64,000 nt of DNA from Flavobacterium sp. HSC-61S13 (GCF_024171535.1 NZ_JALJZV010000012.1:42811-106810); one strand, 5' to 3'. Numbered from the stretch's first letter, positions 43,834 to 51,503 are shown. A program made the numbers and translations. The notes: a model not told the origin generated them from the letters alone.

Positions 43834-44160
43834 TTAAATTGCCCTCAACTTATCCCTGGGGACATTAATCGGAATTCCCGATTTATTGACTGAGTTTGCA
43901 GCGAATTGACTTTTTAATGTATATAATTTCGATTTACGTTCGATGGGGACTTTTTCAATTCCCTGCCTAAACCCGAAATAAACACTTGTAGCCAAAACAT
44001 CTGCATTTGCAAACAACACTACCTTAACCTCCTTTGAAACATCACTAGAAATGACGGCTTCAATTTTTGAATTTTTGGCCAGGTCGGAGGAGTTAAAACC
44101 GAATCCCGCAATACTGAACAAACAGAACAGTAAAGAAAAAAGCCAAGCTCTCGCTTTCAT
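43834..44160 (-). CDS. Exported small prophage protein
   Basis: This is a 108-residue protein with a Sec signal peptide (MKARAWLFSLLFCLFSIAGFG, cleavage likely near residue 21). The mature part contains a beta-rich EVKVVLFANADVLATSVYFGF stretch and a basic C-terminus. It lies between the two tRNA-type genes. A periplasmic or outer-membrane effect in the lysogen is possible. No family is recognised. Confidence 0.55.
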   Translation of the reverse strand: MKARAWLFSLLFCLFSIAGFGFNSSDLAKNSKIEAVISSDVSKEVKVVLFANADVLATSVYFGFRQGIEKVPIERKSKLYTLKSQFAANSVNKSGIPINVPRDKLRAI

Positions 44161-44185
44161 TATCGTAATTCAAAGAACGAATTTG

Positions 44186-44386
44186 TGGGAGCGACAGGAA
44201 TCGAACCTGTACGAATTATAATTGATGTTAGTCAGCACTCCGAAGAGGATATTAGTTATTATTTTCATCAATTTTTTTGGATTAACCTATCTTTCCAGCT
44301 ATTTACCTGACTTGTCTTACAGATAGACTCCTTGCTTAATCCATTCTCGCCCTATAAGCTAGCGTCTACTATTCCGCCACACTCCC
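44186..44386 (-). tRNA. Interrupted tRNA-Leu-like gene (201 nt)
   Basis: Both ends form a tRNA body: acceptor GGGAGTG pairs with CGCTCCC, discriminator A, D arm GCG...CGC containing GGTAGAC-type Leu features (GGCGGAATAGTAGACGC), and T arm ACAGG-TTCGATT-CCTGT. The distance between them is about 115 nt longer than in any tRNA-Leu. The 5' part stops making sense after GCTAGCTT, where the anticodon stem begins. The insert has its own stems: GGATTAA/TTAATCC enclosing CTATCT/AGATAG, and a CTC-TTCG-GAG hairpin. It is too short for a usual group I intron, and no anticodon can be assigned. Confidence 0.5.
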
Positions 44387-44395
44387 AATAATTTT

Positions 44396-44701
44396 TTATG
44401 AACGTATTTCTGCAACTAGTCTATCAAAGAATTGAGAAGCCGTTTCTACAATCACCTCATCGCCATTTACGAATCTCCCGAAATTTTGAAAGAAGCAGTA
44501 ATGATCAAACTCACAATCATCATCACCTTGTGGAAAATGGAATCTCAATACTTCAATAAGACTTCTAATAAGCAAACTATTATCGATTGGATTTACCTCA
44601 GATTTAAATACCTCAGAAAGGATAGAAGCCGTGTGTTTGTCCTTTTGGACCTGCAAGCGGATTGATTCTATAATCGAAATAAATAACCCCTTAGATATCA
44701 T
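44396..44701 (-). CDS. Phage hypothetical protein, 101 aa
   Basis: I start at the ATG at 44701 (MISKGLFISIIESIRLQ). The protein has NSLLIRSLIEVLRFHFP and a Cys/Asp-rich DDDCEFDHYCFFQNFGR, typical of a small family common in Bacteroidetes phages (from memory). It is the first gene of a leftward operon with copy 6 of the phage promoter and is followed by the two tRNA genes, rusA and groES. Function unknown. Confidence 0.6.
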   Translation of the reverse strand: MISKGLFISIIESIRLQVQKDKHTASILSEVFKSEVNPIDNSLLIRSLIEVLRFHFPQGDDDCEFDHYCFFQNFGRFVNGDEVIVETASQFFDRLVAEIRS

Positions 44702-44723
44702 AATTTGCATATTAGCATGAATC

Positions 44724-44767
44724 CAAAGATAATGAAATTTATATATCCGATATGTAAATTGATATAT
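44724..44767 (-). promoter_or_regulatory. Phage promoter with 25-bp element (copy 6)
   Basis: The -7 box TATCTTTG is at 44724-44731 (minus strand). The element is at 44743-44767, 11 bp away, in the same mirror form as copy 2 (ATATCCGATATG then AAATTGATATAT). It serves the operon from 44701 to groES at 41820. Confidence 0.75.
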
Positions 44768-44860
44768 TTATTTTCAATAAAACTATTTTGAAAGAAAGCT
44801 GCTAAACGCAAAAAACCCCAAGAGCAAATGTCTTAGGGTTTAAATATGATTTGGTAAATG

Positions 44861-45490
44861 TTATTTTATTATTTCGTGTCTCCCGCGTCCATTGCAAGAA
44901 AAACATATTCCTTTTTCAACATGTTTAAATTCAGGTAATATTCCCGAACCACCACACCTTGAACAATCGTAGCTATTGTAAAGAAACTCTTTACTACCTC
45001 TTGATCGATATACGGGTATCTTTTCTTCTTCATGAGTCTTTGTATGACAACTCTTACAGAGTGTCGTTAATTCCTCATCTAAATACTCCCACGGTAAACA
45101 GTCTTGATAGTATAGTTTATGATGAACTTCTAATTTTATACGCTCTCCTATAGGTCTTGCAAATTTTATTATTCTCCAAAAAAGCATCCTAAGTTCTAAA
45201 CTTCTGCCACTTAGATTTAAAGCAACAATATTCTCTAACTGTAATCTTTTCTTTTCAAGATGCATTATCTTCCATTCTGCATCCGTCATCTCTAAATAAT
45301 AACTTTCGAAACACTGATAATTTGCATAAACACCACATTTTTGGCAAGTCATTTTATCATTATCAATTACCTTGCTTCTCCTTCTACGCCATTCTTTAGT
45401 TAATAATAAAGTGCCATAAGGAATATGCTGCCCTTTATTATAATCCAACAACACTTGGTAATCAGTAAATCCAGAAAAGGAGTCGTTCAT
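44861..45490 (-). CDS. HNH-type endonuclease with two zinc knuckles
   Basis: This is a 209-residue protein. CQKC (C49, C52) and, after a long insertion, LEVHHKLYYQDCLPWEYLDEE (quoted around H123-H124) with TTLCKSCHTKTH (C145, C148, H149, H153) form an HNH nuclease core with structural zinc. Residues 176-203 (CSRCGGSG and CFSCNGRG) are DnaJ-type CxxCxGxG knuckles at the C-terminus, an unusual addition. It may be a homing-like nuclease or a phage DNA-processing nuclease. It is a single gene with its own promoter. Confidence 0.7.
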   Translation of the reverse strand: MNDSFSGFTDYQVLLDYNKGQHIPYGTLLLTKEWRRRRSKVIDNDKMTCQKCGVYANYQCFESYYLEMTDAEWKIMHLEKKRLQLENIVALNLSGRSLELRMLFWRIIKFARPIGERIKLEVHHKLYYQDCLPWEYLDEELTTLCKSCHTKTHEEEKIPVYRSRGSKEFLYNSYDCSRCGGSGILPEFKHVEKGICFSCNGRGRHEIIK

Positions 45491-45509
45491 ATTTAGAAAG
45501 TATTTATTT

Positions 45510-45517
45510 CAAATCTA
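45510..45517 (-). promoter_or_regulatory. -7 box of the HNH gene promoter
   Basis: The minus strand reads TAGATTTG, a TAnnTTTG match 20 bp before the start codon. The 25-bp phage element is absent here. Confidence 0.45.
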
Positions 45518-45561
45518 ACTAAAATATTATTCAAGTTGCATTTTTATTACAATACCGCGCT

Positions 45562-46197
45562 TTATTTTAGTTTCCCAAGTTTAGTTAAAAGATTCGTTAT
45601 TTCTGGAATTACAGTACCTGGATACTTACTATATGCGGGATGCCAAACACAAAGACACAAAGTTTTTTTTCCGTTACTTGCAAAGTCGATATTTACAAAA
45701 TTACATTCGCCATCTACCTTGACTTTACTTACACTAAAATGCTTTTCAAAGTGATGAGCAGTTCCTCCGAAAATTACTAAATCAGGTTTTAAACTATTTA
45801 TTTGTCTTATTATTTCTATGCTATTACTTTCAAATGCAATCTCAATCTCATCCTCTACACTTTTGGTACAACCTGGATTTTTCTTGACATTTACAATTGC
45901 AACGCGACTAATTAATTCTCTACTATATGGAACATTCCATATAGCACTTAATGTTTTACATATATTAAAATAAGTAGGAATATCTAATCGAACATCAGTA
46001 ACCCATTTTTCAACAACTTCCCTTATGTGCCAATTCCCTAATATTGATCTATCATCTCCCTCTTCGTAAGGTTCCTTCAGTACAAATAGAATTTTTTGTT
46101 TCTCTCCATCATATTTGCGTCCATCTACTGCGCCATCCGAAACAACACCCTTCTCCTTTGGAGAATCACAACAATGTTCATCTTGATTAATTATCAT
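45562..46197 (-). CDS. Uracil-DNA-glycosylase-superfamily-like protein
   Basis: This is a 211-residue protein. Motifs in order are KILFVLKEPYEEGD (residues about 35-48), AIVNVKKNPG (about 100-109), IRQINSLKPDLVIFGGTAHHF (quoted from PDLVIFGG, about 138-145) and VWHPAYSKYP (near 190). The spacing of an ILF(V)xExP motif, a LVIFGG strand and a HPA(Y/S) loop resembles the UDG fold, where those loops hold the catalytic residues. The canonical GxDP water-activating Asp is replaced by KEP, so activity is uncertain. Alone between two intergenic regions. Confidence 0.45.
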   Translation of the reverse strand: MIINQDEHCCDSPKEKGVVSDGAVDGRKYDGEKQKILFVLKEPYEEGDDRSILGNWHIREVVEKWVTDVRLDIPTYFNICKTLSAIWNVPYSRELISRVAIVNVKKNPGCTKSVEDEIEIAFESNSIEIIRQINSLKPDLVIFGGTAHHFEKHFSVSKVKVDGECNFVNIDFASNGKKTLCLCVWHPAYSKYPGTVIPEITNLLTKLGKLK

Positions 46198-46201
46198 GTT
46201 T

Positions 46202-46605
46202 TATTTAATGTATAGTTATATCTAGACAATATATTAAAAATAAAACATTTTAACAATTTAATTTTAAATTATGACAATATGGTTGAGAGGGTATACTATG
46301 TTTGAGAGTTTGGTCCCACAAAAGAAAATGGAAATATAAAAGGGTATGGGGTGCCTTTATGAGTGATGTCTGAAAACATTTTACCTTTTTTGTACGCGCT
46401 CGTTTCTGCTGATTTTTAAAGGAACTAATTTTAATACTGCTTAAATCTGGCTACTCATTTTAGAATAAACCTACTCACATAAAGGAAACTGATCTTTTAA
46501 ACACCGTTCTAATCTCTAAAGGATTCGAACCAATACAACTACATCGCATATAATCAATTGATTACAGTTTAAACCAACTGCATTATCCCGACCATATCCC
46601 TACGC
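46202..46605. other. 404-bp stretch without a protein gene
   Basis: No reading frame looks coding. The region holds one decayed tRNA-like block (46500-46600) and an A/T-rich part with no clear promoter. Nothing else is seen. Confidence 0.5.
46500..46600 (-). pseudogene. Possible decayed tRNA
   Basis: On the minus strand a D-arm-like block (GCAGTTGGTTTAAACTG) and a T-loop block (GGTTCGAATCC) occur about 45 nt apart, as in a tRNA. The T stem has two mismatches and no 5'/3' acceptor pairing exists, so it cannot be functional. Confidence 0.3.
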
Positions 46606-46749
46606 CTACAAATTATTGCGCTTCTTCCAGTACTCTATCAAGTCGTTAAGTTCCTGAATAGCTGCACTATGTTTAGTTGGTATTCTGTTTTCCCTTAACT
46701 GTGCATCACTGTATCCTAGTGTCTTTGAAAGTTCTTTCTTGTTGATCAT
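46606..46749 (-). CDS. Small HTH-like protein, 47 aa
   Basis: From the ATG at 46749 (or 46761) the product starts MINKKELSKTLGYSDAQLRE and continues NRIPTKHSAAIQELNDLIEYW. The first part looks like a short helix-turn-helix of the kind found in phage excisionases and small regulators. A TATCTTTG box lies upstream at 46827-46834. It is divergent from the early operon, the usual place of a lysis-lysogeny regulator. The longer frame to 46803 adds a hydrophobic start that is not convincing. Confidence 0.45.
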   Translation of the reverse strand: MINKKELSKTLGYSDAQLRENRIPTKHSAAIQELNDLIEYWKKRNNL

Positions 46750-46826
46750 CTTGTTAATCATAAAAGCCAATATATTGGTTAAAACTCTGGGGAAAACAGC
46801 CAATATTTTGGCTTTTCATCTTCTGA

Positions 46827-46834
46827 CAAAGATA
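46827..46834 (-). promoter_or_regulatory. -7 box before the small HTH gene
   Basis: The minus strand reads TATCTTTG. Only a half-site, GATATAC, is found upstream (46851), not the full 25-bp element, so this gene may be outside the shared control. Confidence 0.45.
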
Positions 46835-47098
46835 TACTTTTATTCAAATGGATATACACGTGTGTTCGTGTTTGTCATTTCTCAAATTTTCATTGCACTA
46901 GTAACAAAACAACTCCTAATGTATCAAACAAACAAAACCAACTCAACAGCAATACAAACTAAAATACCGCAAATACAATAGATTATAGCGACTTTACACG
47001 TGTTATACATAAACTTATATATTAAGGTGTATTTTAAAGCCTTAGAATCACTAACAATCAATTTTACTTATAGCTTTTAGAATAACGATAGAAAAATA

Positions 47099-47153
47099 TT
47101 ATATCAATAAATATATCCGATATGCTTTTGTTTAAATATTAATTGTACTTTTG
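47099..47153 (+). promoter_or_regulatory. Early-operon promoter with 25-bp element (copy 7)
   Basis: The element, in plus-strand orientation TTATATC-N13-GATAT, is at 47099-47123. The -7 box TACTTTTG is at 47146-47153, 22 bp downstream, one helical turn further than in the late promoters. It drives the early operon. The first gene starts 190 bp later, leaving a long leader RNA. Confidence 0.65.
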
Positions 47154-47270
47154 TACAACAAGAAACAAACAACGGTTTACGCCGTGTGCGCTTCGCGCCT
47201 CTTTGCCTTTGCTTGTATCTTCTCTCTCTTCTTACTTAGTAAGGTCTTTAAAAGATAACGGAGCGAATCG
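47154..47270 (+). other. Early-operon leader RNA, first part
   Basis: The untranslated leader contains small hairpins: ACGG-TTTACG-CCGT (about 47174), GCGC-TTC-GCGC (about 47189) and CTTAC-TTA-GTAAG (about 47230). A 65-codon frame (47143-47340) crosses it but starts inside the promoter with TTG and is Ser/Leu/Arg-random, so I do not count it as a gene. Confidence 0.4.
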
Positions 47271-47332
47271 GTTAAAATACTCGGGCAGGTTTATTTTAAT
47301 CAAGGAATTTAAAAACAATACAAACCCTTTAA
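47271..47332 (+). promoter_or_regulatory. Structured RNA element, copy E1
   Basis: A 9-bp stem GTTAAAATA/TATTTTAAT (one G-U) encloses the 12-nt loop CTCGGGCAGGTT. AAACCCTTTAA follows at 47322-47332, 10 bp before the start codon of the J-domain-like gene. GGG in the loop could pair with CCC in the box. Confidence 0.7.
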
Positions 47333-47342
47333 TCTTATAATT

Positions 47343-47825
47343 ATGTACTTTATCAATTGCACTACACTAGACGAAGCTAAAAACCTTTTCAAAAAATTGT
47401 GTTTCGAATTACACCCTGACACTAGCGGTTATTACTCAGAACCTGATTTTATTAAAATGTTTAAAGAGTTTAAGAATTTCAAACCATCAACAGGCGAAAC
47501 CGAAGACTTCAACGCTGAGAAATTCTACGACATCATTAAAATGTTTGAGGGATTAGAAGACATTAATATCTCATTCGTTGGCTCCTTTATTTGGCTGACA
47601 GATTTAACTCCTGGTGCAATGTATACGCAAAAGGATTTGATCAAAGGAATCACAATTGAAAACTACAATACCCCACGATGGGCAAGATTAAAAAAGTCTT
47701 GGTACTTCTCCCCTGCTGACTATGTAAAGAAAAACGGCAAGCAAAGAGATTTAGAGGACATAAAGAGTTACTACGGAAGCAAGGACTTTCAAACGAAAGG
47801 ATCGTTTAAACTAGCAATGTCGTAA
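47343..47825 (+). CDS. Phage J-domain-like (DnaJ-type) protein
   Basis: This is a 160-residue protein. Residues about 7-45 read as a J-domain: TTLDEAKNLFKKLCFELHPD with the invariant HPD (24-26), followed by a helix KMFKEFKNF. The remainder (FIWLTDLTPGAMYTQKDL, TPRWARLKKSWYFSPADY) is not recognised. J-domains recruit and stimulate DnaK. In a phage early operon it could redirect the host chaperone to replication or to takeover. It is the first gene of the operon. Confidence 0.65.
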   Translation: MYFINCTTLDEAKNLFKKLCFELHPDTSGYYSEPDFIKMFKEFKNFKPSTGETEDFNAEKFYDIIKMFEGLEDINISFVGSFIWLTDLTPGAMYTQKDLIKGITIENYNTPRWARLKKSWYFSPADYVKKNGKQRDLEDIKSYYGSKDFQTKGSFKLAMS

Positions 47826-47830
47826 TTAAT

Positions 47831-47877
47831 CCCCCGAGGTAGGGCAGGCTCTCGGGGGAACTCTTAAACCCTTTAAA
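47831..47877 (+). promoter_or_regulatory. Structured RNA element, copy E2
   Basis: An 8-bp stem CCCCCGAG/CTCGGGGG encloses the 12-nt loop GTAGGGCAGGCT (GGGCAGG at 47842-47848). AAACCCTTTAAA follows at 47866-47877, 9 bp before the ATG at 47887. Loop AGGG is complementary to CCCT. Confidence 0.8.
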
Positions 47878-47886
47878 TATATCTTA

Positions 47887-48141
47887 ATGAATATCTATAC
47901 AAATGATTGCTTTGAAACTATTCACGGAGCAAAACAGAATCTTTTGAACTACCTCGAATTACTATTTGCTAATTCAAGCGAACAGGAAGAAAAAGAAGCA
48001 CTAACGGAAAGCATCGAAACAATAAATTATCAATCCCAATCTTACGGAGAAAATCAAGTCTTAGAAATTAAAATAAGCCCTATAGATGGCGCCTACTATA
48101 TCACTGGCTTATCAGATTTCCAAAACTTGCCAATAAACTAA
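47887..48141 (+). CDS. Early phage hypothetical protein, 84 aa
   Basis: This is an 84-residue acidic protein: helical first half (FETIHGAKQNLLNYLELLF, EEKEALTESIETI) and beta second half (VLEIKISPIDGAYYITGLSD). No motif is recognised. It lies directly behind the second structured RNA element and 3 bp before the next gene. Small acidic early proteins often inhibit host enzymes, but there is no direct evidence here. Confidence 0.55.
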   Translation: MNIYTNDCFETIHGAKQNLLNYLELLFANSSEQEEKEALTESIETINYQSQSYGENQVLEIKISPIDGAYYITGLSDFQNLPIN

Positions 48142-48144
48142 ACT

Positions 48145-48495
48145 ATGAGAACACTTGAAGAATTACATGTATTAATAGACAAGTTGCAGTTGTTGGCTGA
48201 CAAGAAGTCAAAGGAGTTAATTATTTTAGATCACGAAGATAAGTGCCCTATAACTCATTCAAGAGGGGATAAATACTACAAATGTTTGGGAGCTATTCAA
48301 AACATTATGAGAGAAAAAGGAAAATATAGTTGGGCTTGTGCTGAATTAAAGGAAAATATCAAAAAAAATAAGCATTATGTTATGTCTCAACGTGAAAAAT
48401 CTAGACTTGCAGAATTAAGAGTTACATCTACTACTTACGAAAGAGCAATGAATAGAATCAGCAAAGAAGTAGCCTTAAGGTTTAACATAAAATAA
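48145..48495 (+). CDS. Early phage hypothetical protein, 116 aa
   Basis: This is a 116-residue basic, mainly helical protein with ELHVLIDKLQLLADKKSKEL at the start and MNRISKEVALRFNIK at the end. A Cys pair (DKCPITH and YKCLG) lies near residues 33-50. It is coupled to the preceding gene (3-bp gap) and lacks its own RNA element. Unknown function. Confidence 0.55.
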   Translation: MRTLEELHVLIDKLQLLADKKSKELIILDHEDKCPITHSRGDKYYKCLGAIQNIMREKGKYSWACAELKENIKKNKHYVMSQREKSRLAELRVTSTTYERAMNRISKEVALRFNIK

Positions 48496-48526
48496 AAACA
48501 AAGTCCCTAGCTTAAAATAAAATATC

Positions 48527-48781
48527 ATGAAAAAAGCACTATTAGTTATCGCATTTGGATTTTCAACCTTTACCGCAAAATCTCAAAACATTATCGTAAA
48601 TCTTGACAACAAACCAGATAAGGAAAAGTCACAAGATAAGCAAGCCGGCACAGTTATAAAAAACAAACAAGAGAGAGTTTTGTATGTTTCTAAGAATGGT
48701 AAATACTACTACTACCAAACTAGCAAAACAACTGGCAAAGAATACAAAGTGTATTTAAAGCCTGAACAAATTAAAAAGTAA
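48527..48781 (+). CDS. Exported early phage protein, 84 aa
   Basis: An N-terminal Sec signal peptide (MKKALLVIAFGFSTFTAKSQ, cleavage after KSQ or ASQ-like site near residue 20) precedes a Lys-rich mature part of about 64 residues with KNGKYYYYQTSKTTGKEYKVYL. It is the only exported protein of the early operon. A periplasmic role such as superinfection exclusion is possible but unproven. Confidence 0.55.
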   Translation: MKKALLVIAFGFSTFTAKSQNIIVNLDNKPDKEKSQDKQAGTVIKNKQERVLYVSKNGKYYYYQTSKTTGKEYKVYLKPEQIKK

Positions 48782-48803
48782 ACTAGATCTCACATTAAAA
48801 CCA

Positions 48804-48835
48804 TACTCGGGCAGGAGTAACTAAAACCCTTTAAA
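48804..48835 (+). promoter_or_regulatory. Structured RNA element, copy E3
   Basis: A short TACT/AGTA stem encloses CGGGCAGG (GGGCAGG at 48809-48815). AAACCCTTTAAA is at 48824-48835, one base before the PcfK-like start codon. The stem is weaker than in the other copies, but loop and box are identical. Confidence 0.7.
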
Positions 48836-48836
48836 T

Positions 48837-49193
48837 ATGAAAGCATCAAACAGTTTCAAAGAAACAATAAAAAATCATTTAGAAATAGTTGCTAAAAATG
48901 ACAAGCTATTTGCTGTAACCTACGCAAAAGAAAACAAAAACATAGATGATTGTATTACATACATTTTAAATAAAGTAAAATCTTCGGGTTGCAATGGTTT
49001 TGCCGATGATGAGATTTTTGGAATGGCAATTCATTACTACGATGAAGATGATATTAAAGTCGGAAAAGCTATTAATGCTAAAGTAGTTGTTAATCATTCG
49101 CAACCTAAAAAAGTTAAGAAACAAACTGAATCTGTAAAAGTTGCCAAAGTCAAACAAAGCAACCCATCATTAAACCAAATGGAACTTTTTTAA
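48837..49193 (+). CDS. pcfK: PcfK-like protein
   Basis: This 118-residue protein matches the PcfK-like family: SFKETIKNHLEIVAKNDKLF at the start, NIDDCITYILNKV, and DDEIFGMAIHYYDED in the middle, with a Lys-rich tail ending NQMELF. The tail QMELF resembles a beta-clamp-binding motif (QxxLF). PcfK occurs with PcfJ in conjugative plasmids and many phages, with no settled function. Here pcfJ follows after 9 bp. Confidence 0.75.
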   Translation: MKASNSFKETIKNHLEIVAKNDKLFAVTYAKENKNIDDCITYILNKVKSSGCNGFADDEIFGMAIHYYDEDDIKVGKAINAKVVVNHSQPKKVKKQTESVKVAKVKQSNPSLNQMELF

Positions 49194-49202
49194 TTGTAGA
49201 AT

Positions 49203-50504
49203 ATGAAGCCGAAAACTAAAATTCAAAAAGTAGTCTGCGGATTTGCGGACACTTTACCCAAACTAACCAATGATCAATTTGAATATGCTTGTTCTAAATT
49301 CTTTGAGAAAATGTGTTATAGAACAAAGAACACAGCTTTTTGTTTGGAATGTGGTAGCGACATTGATGTAAATAAAATTCACCGAAATAAAGTAGAATGT
49401 ACAAAGTGTAATTCTACTTTAAAAGTAACTACAACTAAAAAAAGAAGTTACGACAGCCCATTCTTCTATTTTGCTATAGCTGATCTAATAAGTAATGATC
49501 AATACGACTTTCAGGTTGTGAGAATTTTCGAATTCCGTAAGTATCATAAAAAAGGAATAGAAGCTAATGTATATGGTAGCGAGGTTTGCCAGAACTGGTA
49601 TAATGTAGATGGAAAGAGAGTTATAAATTCCTGTTTAATTACGAGTTTTGGAAATTTTCAAGGAGATATAGAAATCAGAACTGAAAGTTATTGGAAATCT
49701 TACGAAGTATCTCCTGATTTATACTGTAAAACATCGAAATTCCGACCAGAATACAAACGTTTAGGCATTGATCATAATTTAAAACATTTAACCTTAATCC
49801 CTCTAGTTAACAAAATAAGATGTTGTACTAAAACAGAAACACTGATAAAAGCAGGTTACTGTGGCGCTGTAAATAAATGCACTGATAACAACTTAAACAA
49901 ATTCTGGCCAACCCTGAAGATTTGCCTTAGAAATCAATATAAAATAAAAGATTCATCGATGTATATTGATTATTTGAATCTTCTAGAGTACTTCAAAAAA
50001 GATTTACGGAACTCAAAGTTTGTCTGCCCTAAAAACTTAAAGAAGGAGCATGATCTTTTGATGAATAAAAAAAGAAAAATACTTCAGAAAGCCGAACAAG
50101 AAAGGGAAAAGGTTAGAAGTGAAGCCAGGAGAGTAAAAATTGAGAAAAACCAAATTGAATATACCCGAAACAAAGGCGTTTTCTTCGGTGTTGCTTTTTC
50201 TAAAAATGATATCGAAATCAAAGTTCTTGAATCAGTACAAGAATTTAAAGAGGAAGGGGATATCCATAATCATTGCGTTTTTACTAATGAATATTATAAT
50301 AAAGAGGATTCATTGGTTCTTTCTGCTAAAGTAAAAAGCAAGCCCGTAGAAACAGTTGAAATTTCATTATCTAAAATGAAAATAATACAATCTAGAGGTT
50401 TAGGAAATGAAGCTTCCAAGCATAATAAAGAGATTGTCTCTTTAGTTAAAAAAAACCTACATATCATCAAGCAACGTTATAGTCAACTTCAAAAAACAGT
50501 TTAA
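49203..50504 (+). CDS. pcfJ: PcfJ-like protein
   Basis: This is a 433-residue protein. Residues 47-69 (CLEC...CTKC) form a zinc ribbon. The C-terminal part has the PcfJ signature EGDIHNHCVFTNEYY (H357, C358), then KPVETVEISLSKMKIIQSRGLGN, ending in a helix. The middle is basic and includes a coiled coil (residues about 290-320). PcfJ-like proteins accompany PcfK in mobile elements. The fold suggests nucleic-acid handling. A Cys-His pair and zinc ribbon are intact, so the protein looks functional. Confidence 0.8.
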   Translation: MKPKTKIQKVVCGFADTLPKLTNDQFEYACSKFFEKMCYRTKNTAFCLECGSDIDVNKIHRNKVECTKCNSTLKVTTTKKRSYDSPFFYFAIADLISNDQYDFQVVRIFEFRKYHKKGIEANVYGSEVCQNWYNVDGKRVINSCLITSFGNFQGDIEIRTESYWKSYEVSPDLYCKTSKFRPEYKRLGIDHNLKHLTLIPLVNKIRCCTKTETLIKAGYCGAVNKCTDNNLNKFWPTLKICLRNQYKIKDSSMYIDYLNLLEYFKKDLRNSKFVCPKNLKKEHDLLMNKKRKILQKAEQEREKVRSEARRVKIEKNQIEYTRNKGVFFGVAFSKNDIEIKVLESVQEFKEEGDIHNHCVFTNEYYNKEDSLVLSAKVKSKPVETVEISLSKMKIIQSRGLGNEASKHNKEIVSLVKKNLHIIKQRYSQLQKTV

Positions 50505-50519
50505 AGCTATGAACTTTAA

Positions 50520-50583
50520 ACACCTGCATAGCAGATAGGCAGATTTGCGGTGTGTTAGTAAACAACAAGTAAAACCCTTTAAA
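50520..50583 (+). promoter_or_regulatory. Structured RNA element, copy E4 (divergent)
   Basis: ACACC (50520-50524) pairs with GGTGT (50549-50553), with a further GC pair inside. The loop holds TAGGCAGAT, a degenerate form of GGGCAGG. AAACCCTTTAAA is at 50572-50583, 9 bp before the ATG at 50593. Confidence 0.55.
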
Positions 50584-50592
50584 ATTTATATC

Positions 50593-51480
50593 ATGACAAA
50601 TTACCTATTAGGACAGTATTTACAAGATTGTATAACAGCTCACAATTGGACTTCTTTCAGTCCAGAAAAACGTGGCAGATCGTTAGTAATCGAATTCAGC
50701 GAAATGCTAAAAGAAGACTTGGAAAAACTCGGAGACCATCAAGGAAACTATAAAGAAAAATTTATTACTAAGTTCCGTGACTGGGTTAGATCTAAAAGTA
50801 ATTGCGCATCCAGCATGATAACTGGAGGATCCAATTTTAATGTTAGGCGTGCACAAAAAGCAAACGCTACAGAACAAAACAAGTACGAATCTTTCATGAC
50901 CTGGAGAGCAAAGTATTTCGAAGCAGTCAACCGAGTACCTACAAAAAGCCCCGAAGAAGAAATTACTTTGGCAGATCGCAAACTTGAGGAACTAACCAAC
51001 TTACAAATCGAGTACAAAGAGATTAATGTTTTAATCAAAAAATCAAAGCTCAAGGAAAGAAACGAGATTATTGAATTACTTCTAAAAGAAGGTTACTCAA
51101 AAGAAGCGATTACAGCACTTAATGAAGTCAAGAAGTATAACGGAGTAGATTATGTAATTGAGTCTTACAAAGTCCCTACATACACTCTTACAAACAATAA
51201 TGCAAAGATTAAAGCAGCAGCACAAAAAGTAATCATAATGCAAAACCGTATTACTAGAAAAGAATCTTGGGAAGATATCCTTTTCGACGATGGCCGAGTA
51301 ACAATTGAAGATGACAGGGTAAAAATTATCCACGACAACAAACCTAATCCCGAGATCATACAGGAACTTAAAAAGAACGGTTTCCGCTGGTCCCCTTTCT
51401 GGAAGTGCTGGTGTCGTAAACATACTGGTAACGCTATTGCGGTGACTAAAGGTTTAAGTTTTATTGTACAAACAACCTAA
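50593..51480 (+). CDS. Mobile-element protein with C-terminal GFRWSP motif
   Basis: This protein has 295 residues from the ATG at 50593 (MTNYLLGQYLQDC); a TTG frame to 50545 would run through the RNA element. Residues about 15-90 are basic and helical. The last about 45 residues, NPEIIQELKKNGFRWSPFWK then CWCRKHTGNA, match a C-terminal module found on many phage and plasmid proteins (consensus LKxxGFRWSPxxxxWxRxxTxNA). Role unknown; it is often joined to large polyvalent proteins. Confidence 0.65.
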   Translation: MTNYLLGQYLQDCITAHNWTSFSPEKRGRSLVIEFSEMLKEDLEKLGDHQGNYKEKFITKFRDWVRSKSNCASSMITGGSNFNVRRAQKANATEQNKYESFMTWRAKYFEAVNRVPTKSPEEEITLADRKLEELTNLQIEYKEINVLIKKSKLKERNEIIELLLKEGYSKEAITALNEVKKYNGVDYVIESYKVPTYTLTNNNAKIKAAAQKVIIMQNRITRKESWEDILFDDGRVTIEDDRVKIIHDNKPNPEIIQELKKNGFRWSPFWKCWCRKHTGNAIAVTKGLSFIVQTT

Positions 51481-51483
51481 TCC

Positions 51484-51503
51484 AGATACGGAATTCCGTA
51501 TCT
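51484..51503 (+). terminator. Perfect 20-bp palindrome after the GFRWSP gene
   Basis: AGATACGGAATTCCGTATCT is a perfect inverted repeat beginning three bases after the stop codon. It lacks a T-run, so it may be a transcript-end stabiliser or an operator rather than a classical terminator. Confidence 0.45.

Noticed and set aside
44186..44386. tmRNA
   Set aside because: No tag-peptide frame and no tmRNA-type 5' end; the D arm is that of a normal tRNA-Leu.
44186..44386. Classical group I intron
   Set aside because: The insert is only about 115 nt and I could not place the conserved P7/P3 core, so I describe it only as interrupted.
46739..46981. 80-codon plus-strand frame antisense to the small HTH gene
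   Set aside because: Hydrophobic/Thr-Asn-rich translation without motif, antisense to a better candidate that has its own promoter.
47143..47340. 65-codon frame in the early leader
   Set aside because: It starts with TTG inside the -7 box, has random composition and overlaps the structured RNA element, so I treat it as untranslated leader.
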